Assembly: GCF_000003815.2 (NCBI RefSeq)
Contig: NC_049986.1
Location: 21,374,191 to 21,438,190 of the forward strand
Origin: Branchiostoma floridae
Lineage: Eukaryota; Chordata; Leptocardii; Amphioxiformes; Branchiostomatidae
Direction: 5' to 3'
DNA: 64,000 nt
A model generated the notes under the pieces. It ran no database searches. It saw nothing but the letters and a program-made list of their open reading frames with translations, and had not been told where the DNA came from. Shown here piece after piece: positions 10,901 to 19,900 of this stretch. Made by a program: the position numbers and the translations under genes. Numbering within the stretch: the stretch's first letter is position 1; the number at the start of each line of letters is the position of its first letter.

Positions 10901-13900
10901 AATAGTACGAAATATAGTAGCTCATAGAGTGATAGATAGATGTTGTGTAACTGCTAGGCCAGATGATATTGCAATATGTACATTAGGGATGTGTCAAGCT
11001 TTAAGCCATCCTTTAAGCTATGACGTGTTTAGACGGTGTAAGAAATATTGTGTTATTGCCTGCTAGATGTAACATTCGCAGTGCCATATCCAACCCCTGG
11101 TCCGTTAACTACGTTTGTGTAAGATATGCACCTTGAGGAAATCTTTCCGGTCAAATCTGATACAGAATTAAGAAAATGAACACAAATCGATTAAAAACAT
11201 AGTCTGACAAATCTGTCTTCTCAATGTTGTTTTCAGGGGGAAATCAGTGTCATCCACCGCCACGTCCACCTTGCGCCCGCCATTTTGGCTGTCTCGCACC
11301 TTTCTTCCATTGCGAAGAATGCAGGTACCAGTGTTTGAAAAAGTGCACTGAAGAAGGCGGCGACAGGAAGTTGACATGTGATGACGGAAACTGGAACGGG
11401 ATCCCTCTGGACTGTAAAAGTACGTATCACAGTGCCTAACATTTCCGAACTGCTTTCACGCCTCCATCTCCTCTCCAAGCAGAGGTTGATGGGGAAAATC
11501 GTGACTTTTTTTTCTTGTATGCCGTCTTTTCTGTCGGTGAAGTTAACTGAAAGAAAAGAGTAGCCTCCACCCATGCTTGTAAATGATTTCTTTTGGAAGA
11601 CGCTCAATCCTACGACGCAACTGCAAAGAATCCTTAGATTGCTAGAATCGGCATCCAAAACTGTCCCATATTTTCGATGATGTTTAAAAGCCAGGACTAG
11701 CTAATGCAGGGTTAAAATATTTTGCAATTACCTTTTAAATGTTTCGTGCGCACTGAATTATTATTTCACTGGCAAATGAACTACTATTATTCTGAACCTT
11801 TCCAGTCAAGCCCAATATCGAATTTTAAAAGGTTAAGACGACTATGACTCGTCCGTTGATAATGTAAAACAAGAGCAAAATCGTCTTTATTTGTTTTTGT
11901 CTAGAATGCGTTATAAAATCTTTGAAATGTAATTCTTTATCACTAACAGTGAAATGTCCTGCACCACCAAGGCCACCTAACACCAAACCACCAACCGGCT
12001 GTGACTTCGAGTACACGCATGGTGAGAAATGTACGTATGCGTGCAAAAAGGGGTCCAGTAAAGTTGGCGGCGACAACATGCTGACCTGCGATGATGGAGC
12101 CTGGGCAGGACAACGCCTGATATGCAAAAGTACGTATGTCACGGTGTCTAATATTTCCTAACCGTTTGTATGCCTCCATGTATATTAAATATCCTCCTTG
12201 TTTATAAACCGTCGAGACTCCTTAGATTGCTAGTTTATAATCTGCTCAAATTTCCCCTTAAGCCACGACTTTTTTACGCATTGATATTAAAGATATAACG
12301 TTAGTGTTCTTATCTGTCAGATGTCATATTCAATCACTGATCTGAGTCTTTCCGGCCACACCTCATATCAAAAAACATGAGTATGACTCATTGGTTGACA
12401 ATGTAGACAAAGACCAAATTCGTGTTTTCTTTCTAGAATGTATAACACTTCGAAAATTGTGCCTTTGGAATGTTCCATTTCGCCATTGCCAGACTATTGT
12501 GAAACTGAAGCTTTCCGGTCAAACCTGGTATCACCTCACCTCACCTATCACTTGACCCTTGACTTATGTTGGTGCACCATGACTCCATCCACTATTCTCC
12601 CCCACCGCTCTGTCCTCTGCTGCTCTCATGGCTTCGGCTAAACTCAAACCAGTCCACTCTCTGATGTTCTCTTCCCATCTTTTCCCCTGTCTTCCTTTCT
12701 TCCGGCGTCCTGGGACTGTCCCTTGTAGTATGTTTTTTACTAGCACATACAACCTTGTCACATGAACGAACCATAGATCTCAGCATTCGTTTCATTACAG
12801 TTGTTATCAAGTTGCCATGTGGTCATATGGCTTGTGCTACTTTGTCACGGACATCCTCGTTTGTGAAGCAGTCTAAGCATGTAATGCCCAGGATTTTCCC
12901 GTATCATCTTGTTTCCATTGAAATGATTTTTGTAACTCGGTTGTCGATGTCCATGTTTCGCAGCCATGTAAATGAATTGACAGAGTTCAACAAGAAACAA
13001 GAAATAGCCATGACTTCAAGTACCAGAGTTGATGTTTTCGAAAATTCGTATTTTCCCAGAACTATCGTCGAGTAGAATTTGTTATCATCAAGCACAGTAG
13101 GGGCATCTTCTCTGGATAGTTTTAAAGAACAATTGCAGATAGATGTGCAAAAGTTAGGTGTGACGGGATGTTCAGTGTAATATAACCAGCTGCTGCCGCG
13201 CCGCGTGCCTGCGAAGCTGGTGTGTTATGCCGAACGGCGGTTATACCGGCTATATAGATACAGATACAGAGTTAGGGCACGCATGAGGTTGATTTTGGAT
13301 CTTAGACATATGTCCTTATCCTTCCGTATATATGGTGTTGAGCCTAGCTGGTGCGGCTACTGTCTGTGCAATCCTCGCTGAAGTCCTTCGTCATATATGA
13401 CTGAACCAAGATACTTGAATTTTGGCCCTTCTTCTAGCCATGTTGTACCTAGTTTTATTGTGGCATTAAAGCCGTGAGCATTGTTATCACCTCCGTGAAA
13501 TGTCATGGAGGTTATATTTTACCCTGCGTTTGTCTGCGTCTTAATTCTCTCTAAGAAGATATTAAACAAGTGTGGGGGACAGAAGGTATCTCTGACGCAC
13601 TCCGACTGTCGTTAGGAGCCATCTTCCAATACTGCCATTTCCTCTTTCAGTTGATGTTAGGTTACAAGACTGGTCACATGTACCTTCCAGCTAGCCTGAG
13701 CATCCTGGCCTATCTTTGTATTACAATCTTCTTGAATTATTTCAACATCCTTTTTAGCTACTTTGTTTATTGTCTCTTGGAGATGGGAGTAAAAGTCTTC
13801 TATTACGCTATCTATCATCATAGTCATTTGTAGGTGACATGTAAACTAAGACTTCTTGTTTTGTTCTTTTCTAGAATGGGTTAGAATGCAAATTATGTGC

Positions 13901-16900
13901 GTGTTTTAATGTTCTTTTCTATCACTACCAGAGGACTGTGTTGATGCACCAGACCCAGACCATACGAATAGAGCTGGCTGTGCCGCCCCCTACATACATG
14001 GCGAGGTTTGTAACTACCAATGCAAAGTCGGGTACACTGAAGACGGCGGCGACAAAATGCGGACATGCGATGATGGAGCCTGGACTGGGAACGATCTGGA
14101 CTGTAAAGGTACGTATGTCACGTGTCTATAAAGCTACCAGTTCCTCAAAGTTTTCCTGCGTTCATTAACCTGGATTCGATCATCAGTAGTAACAAGCGAA
14201 AAGTTTGAGCCAGTGGTTACTATGGAGGACCGCACCCAGGCTATCCAATGATGCCATACATGTGCATTTTCTTAACCATCGCGAACCTTAGATTGTCAGA
14301 ATAGGAATCATAATCTGTCCCCAATTTTCCCACGCAGTGTTAGAATGTTGGATTAGTACTTGTTGTAATTTGCGCAACGCCTTATCCCGTCAACTTGTCT
14401 TTGATCTACTAAATCTGAAGCTTTTCAGTCAAACCTGATATGGAATTCTCAAAAATTACCATCAGCATGACTCGTCAATTTAACTAACTTATTGCTTTGT
14501 TCGTATCTAGAATGCGCTCTACTTTTGAAAATTATGTGTTGGAATGTTCTTTTCTATCACTGGCAGAGAACTGTGATGATGCACCAGACCCAGACCATAC
14601 GGTTCGAGCTGGCTGTGACGACCCCTACATACATGACGAGGTTTGTAACTACCAATGCAAAGTCGGGTACACTGAAGACGGCGGCGACAAAATGCGGAAA
14701 TGCGATGATGGATCCTGGACTGGGAACGATCTGAACTGTAAAGGTACGTATGTCACCCTGCCTACCATTTCCTAACTGTTTTACGCCTCCAATCATGCCA
14801 TGTATGGCTCGTTCTCATTTAAATGTCGAAATGCTGTCGCCTGACCTTACGCCTTGATATGGACTCCAGGAGCAAAGTATAGACAACATCACTGGTTCCT
14901 TCGTTTTTCCACAACGCCGGTAATGTTTTACAAAAGATGCACAACAACATTCGTATTGGTTGATGGCTTTGAAGGCTATTATAGCCTCGGGTGGGATTTC
15001 AACCCCTAAAAAATGGCTGTCTCCTGAGAAGAAACGAAGAATTCAATTAGTAGCCAAAAATGTAACAATTCTGTTCCCAGAATGATTGTTCGGTAGGTGA
15101 AACCAGCTACCCAGGCCCTCTGCCCGATCACGTCAGATCCCTCCTGTCACTGATCTTGAAGGCTGTGTGAGGTGGTTTATGCCTGTCGCCAAATTCGGTA
15201 ACAAACGTTACCACCATGAGTACGATGGTTGACACGGTTGTATTATCCACGTATAAGACTAGAAATGACCATTTTTGTGACGCTATACAGTTTTTCTGGC
15301 TTTCTAAAGAAACAAGAAAGGGTTCTTGACTGTCATTTGTTTCCCACCTTGCTTAACAAAATGTTGTACAGAAATGACTGCAACAAACGTTACCATTGTT
15401 CGATGCTGTCTAAGCTTTCTATTTGACCTGGTGTAAAAAGCTGCCCACTTTTTAAATGTTCCTAGGGACGTCCACTTATACCTAAATGATGTAGTCAATA
15501 AGGTGAGTCCTTTCGAAGAAAACAGGGTAAAGTCTACTGTTGTAACAAACGTTACTGGTAACGTTTGTTACCTGCCCTGTAATGCATTACCAATGGGACC
15601 GAAAATAATAAGTTGCCATTTTTTGGCTATGGTTAAAAGAGGAATTTTCCTAAACAACCAGGTAGTTTTCACTGAAAATAAAGCCGATTTATTTTTTGAC
15701 CCAAAATATGCCATTTTCGACATTTCAATGAGAGCGAGTGGTATGTGAAATAATGATGATGATGAGTGGTTCATTCGATTAAAATACATCGCAGCATTTG
15801 AAGTTAAATTTCGCAAAGGTTAGGAAATCTTAGATCGATTCAAATCGGAATTCGAATCTGTTCCAAGTTCTGCCTTAACCCAAGACTTGTTGCAAATATA
15901 GAATACAACACGGTGTATTCCGTATCACCCGAGGTGCCAGCCCGACGGCGGGAAGGATCGCCCGAAGGCCGGAGGGTGATCCGACCCGCGGGAGGGCTGA
16001 GACCGAGGGTGATGCGGAATACACCGTGTTGTATTTTATTTATGTCATACCCACCTGAGAAAACACATATTTCGATGCGAAATGCACCAGAAGTTGAGAA
16101 AATATTGTGTCCTCGAACAAAAGATTGTAACAACAGCAATTCTAACGTCTGAATCCGGTATTCGAATTGTCAACCGTGCCGTATTCGGCCCGTTCGAAAT
16201 AGCTCAATTTACTCGAAGGAAGCCTGTGTGATGCAACTTAGAACCGGAACACCCGTATCGAACGTTTTCGCGTCACAGGTATGACATAATGTTAAATATG
16301 ACCTGTTAAAACTTGAATGTTGCATAATCAATCCTTTTGTCCATGAACTACTACTCTTTCCTGTCAAAAGTACCATCAGATATGGCTCTTCAGGTTGAGA
16401 AAGTAAACCACGAATGCCTTCTGTTCTTTGTTTAACATACAACAAACCTTTCGGGTGTGTTATTTCTTTGGAATGTTCTTTTCTATCACTACCAGAGTGT
16501 GATCCGCCACCAATGCCACAGAACACGATTATAGTCGGCATCTGTAATCCTCCCTACCTGCAAGATCACATTTGTAACTACGCTTGCGATTCCGGATACA
16601 GTTATGACAGCGGTGACGAATACCTCACCTGCATTGATGGAGACTGGGTCGGGGACGAACTGGTCTGTAAAAGTAGGTGTATGTCTATATGTAGCTACTA
16701 GTTCCTGACTGTTTGCCTCCATTCATTCTCCATGTACCATCATCACTACGTAGTATTAACCGCTTAACAAGCGAACAGATTGAGCCAGTGGTTACTATGG
16801 AGGACCACACCCAGGCTATCCAATGATGCCATACATGTGACTTTTCTTAACCATCGGGACACCTTAGATTATCAAAGTAGGAATCAGAATCTGTCCCCAA

Positions 16901-19900
16901 TTCTCCCACGCCATAACGCAGTGTTAGAATTTTGGATGTTAGTAATTGTTGCAACCTGCGCAACGCCTCATCCGGGCAACTAGTCTTTGATTTACTAAAT
17001 CTGAAGCTTTCCAGTCAAACCTGGAATGAAAAATAACAACCAACATGACTCGTCGACTGACGTGCAGACAACTAAGACTAAATTCTTGTTTTGTTCTTAT
17101 CTAGAATGCGTTAGACTTTTAATTATGTGTTGTAAATTTCTTTTCTATAACTGCCAGAGGACTGTGATGATGCACCAGATCCAGACCATGCGGATATAGA
17201 TGACTGTGAAGACCCCTACACACATGGGGAGGTTTGTACTTACCAGTGCTGGTCCATGTACACTGAAGACGGCGGCGACAACACGCGGGAATGCAATGAT
17301 GGAGCCTGGACAGGAACCGATCTGGAATGTAAAGGTATGTATGTCACGTGCCTATAAAGCTACCAGGTTTATCCGGGCAACTAGTCTTTGATTTACTAAA
17401 TCTGAAGCTTTCCAGTCAAACCTGGAATGAAAAATAACAACCAGCATGACTCGTCGACGGACATGCAGACAGCTAAGACTAAATTCTTGTTTTGTTCTTA
17501 TCTAGAATGCGTTAGAATACAAATTATGCGTTTGAATGTTCTTTTCTATCACTACCAGCTCGGACTCATTACTCGTCGATTTACAACTAAATTCTTGCTT
17601 TATTCTTATCTAGAATGCGTTATTTATTAGACTTTTAATTATGTGCTGTAATATTCTTTTCTATCACTACCAGAGGACTGTGTTGATGCACCAGACCCAG
17701 ACCATACGAATAGAGCTGGCTGTGCCGCCCCCTACACACATGGGGAGGTTTGTAACTACCAATGCAAAGTCGGGTACACTGAAGACGGCGGCGACAAAAT
17801 GCGGACATGCGATGATGGAGCCTGGACTGGGAACGATCTGGACTGTAAAGGTACGTATGTCACCCTGCCTACCATTTCCTAACTGTTTTACGACTCCAAT
17901 CATGCCATGTATGTGAAATAATGATGATGATGAGTGGTTCATTCGATTAAAATACATCGCAGCATTTGAAGTTAAATTTCGCAAAGGTTGGGAAATCTTA
18001 GATCGATTCAAATCGGAATTCGAATCTGTTCCAAGTTCTGCCTTAACCCGAGACTTGATACAAATATAGAATACAACACGGTGTATTCCGTATCACCCGA
18101 GGTGCCAGCCCGACGGCGGGAAGGATCGCCCGAAGGCCGGAGGGTGATCCGACCCGCGGGAGGGCTGAGACCGAGGGTGATGCGGAATACACCGTGTTGT
18201 ATTTTATTTATGTCATACCCACCTGAGAAAACACATATTTCGATGCGAAATGCACCAGAAGTTGAGAAAATATTGTGTCCTCGAACAAAAGATTGTAACA
18301 ACAGCAATTCTAACGTCTGAATCCGGTATTCGAATTGTCAACCGTGCCGTATTCGGCCCGTTCGAAATAGCTCAATTTACTCGAAGGAAGCCTGTGTGAT
18401 GCAAGTTAGAACCGGAACACCCGTATCGAACGTTTTCGCGTCACAGGTATGACATAATGTTAAATATGACCTGTTAAAACTTGAATGTTGCATAATCAAT
18501 CCTTTTGTCCATGAACTACTACTCTTTCCTGTCAAAAGTACCATCAGATATGGCTCTTCAGGTTGACAATGTAAACCACGAATGCCTTCTGTTCTTTGTT
18601 TAACATACAACAAACCTTTCGAGTGTGTTCTTTCTTTGGAATGTTCTTTTCTATCACTACCAGAGTGTGATCCGCCACCAATGCCACAGAACACGATTAT
18701 AGTCGGCATCTGTAATCCTCCCTACCTGCAAGATCACATTTGTAACTAGAGTTCGGCGACCTCATACCTCCATGAAAATTTAGAGCTTTCCTAAATTTAA
18801 TGAAATTGACTAACACATAGACATAATTTATGCATGGTGTTGTTCATCATTGACTAACGTACACATGTCACAATTATAAAATTCCCATTATTAATCATAA
18901 AGCGGTTTTGCAATTTTTACATAAATTATGCAAATAAGCTCCTCATTACCATATTTGGTATCTGCTTATACTCCACCTATCATAATTAACATGTGTTACA
19001 TTTATTGAAGTCCAGTTATTGAAAATAATGGAATTATACAATTTCCTCATTAATTATGCAAATTAAGTCCTCGTTTGCATAACATGTATACCATTATGAA
19101 CATCTTTGTCTAAGGTACCCGCATGCCTAATATGATGCCAATCTGTCAATCCTTTCTGCAGTTATCCGCTTTGGAGTGTCTTGAAAAAAACGCCCCTGCA
19201 GTTCCACAACTAAATGTTAGAGGGCTGAAACTTGCTCCACTTGGTCATGGCACTAAAAGCTATCTACCACCTAAATGTCAAGACCATAGCATGTCTGGAA
19301 CAAGAGATACATTGAAAAAAACTGCTATGATATAATATTCTCATTAATTATGCAAATGTACTCCAATTTTGCATAATTAGTATCTTATCTTGTACAACAT
19401 TGTCTAAGGTACCTACATACCAAAAATCATGAAAATTCGTTGTTCCCTTCTTGAGTTATCGTCTTCAGAAGTTTTTGACAAAAATGCCCCTGCTATCCCA
19501 AAATTAGACGCTAGGGGGCCCAAACTTACGTCATTTCTTCCTGAGCACAAGAGCTATCTAATACTCAAAAATCGTGGCCATAGCTTGTTCAGAACACCGA
19601 AATAGCAAAACCGGAAGTTGCGCTGCAGTACCAAGGGGAGCCGCTAGGGGGCCCAAAATCTAATCATTTCCAGCTTTCATCACACACTACCAACACACCA
19701 AGTATGAAACCAATCCACCCAGCCGTTCTTGAGTTATTTTGTTTACACACACACACACACACAAACACACAAACGCGGGGTAAAATATAACCTCCATGAC
19801 ATTTCATGGAGGTAACTACGCTTGCGATTCCGGATACAGTTATGACAGCGGTGACGAATACCTCACCTGCATTGATGGAGACTGGGTCGGGGACGAACTG

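Larger units (their letters stand above)
15741..17368 (+). repeat. Segmental tandem duplication, copy 1 (contains CCP modules 8 and 9)
   Basis: Begins gtatgtgaaataatgatgat and is matched almost base for base by 17,909-20,584 (constant offset 2,168 up to 18,748). The second copy differs mainly by a ~1.06 kb insertion. Similarity continues past CCP module 9 to ctataaagctaccagg. Confidence 0.9.

Noticed and set aside
13200-13260. gccgcgccgcgtgcctgcg stretch as a promoter or CpG island
   Set aside because: Lies inside the decayed LINE region and is too short; more likely transposon sequence.
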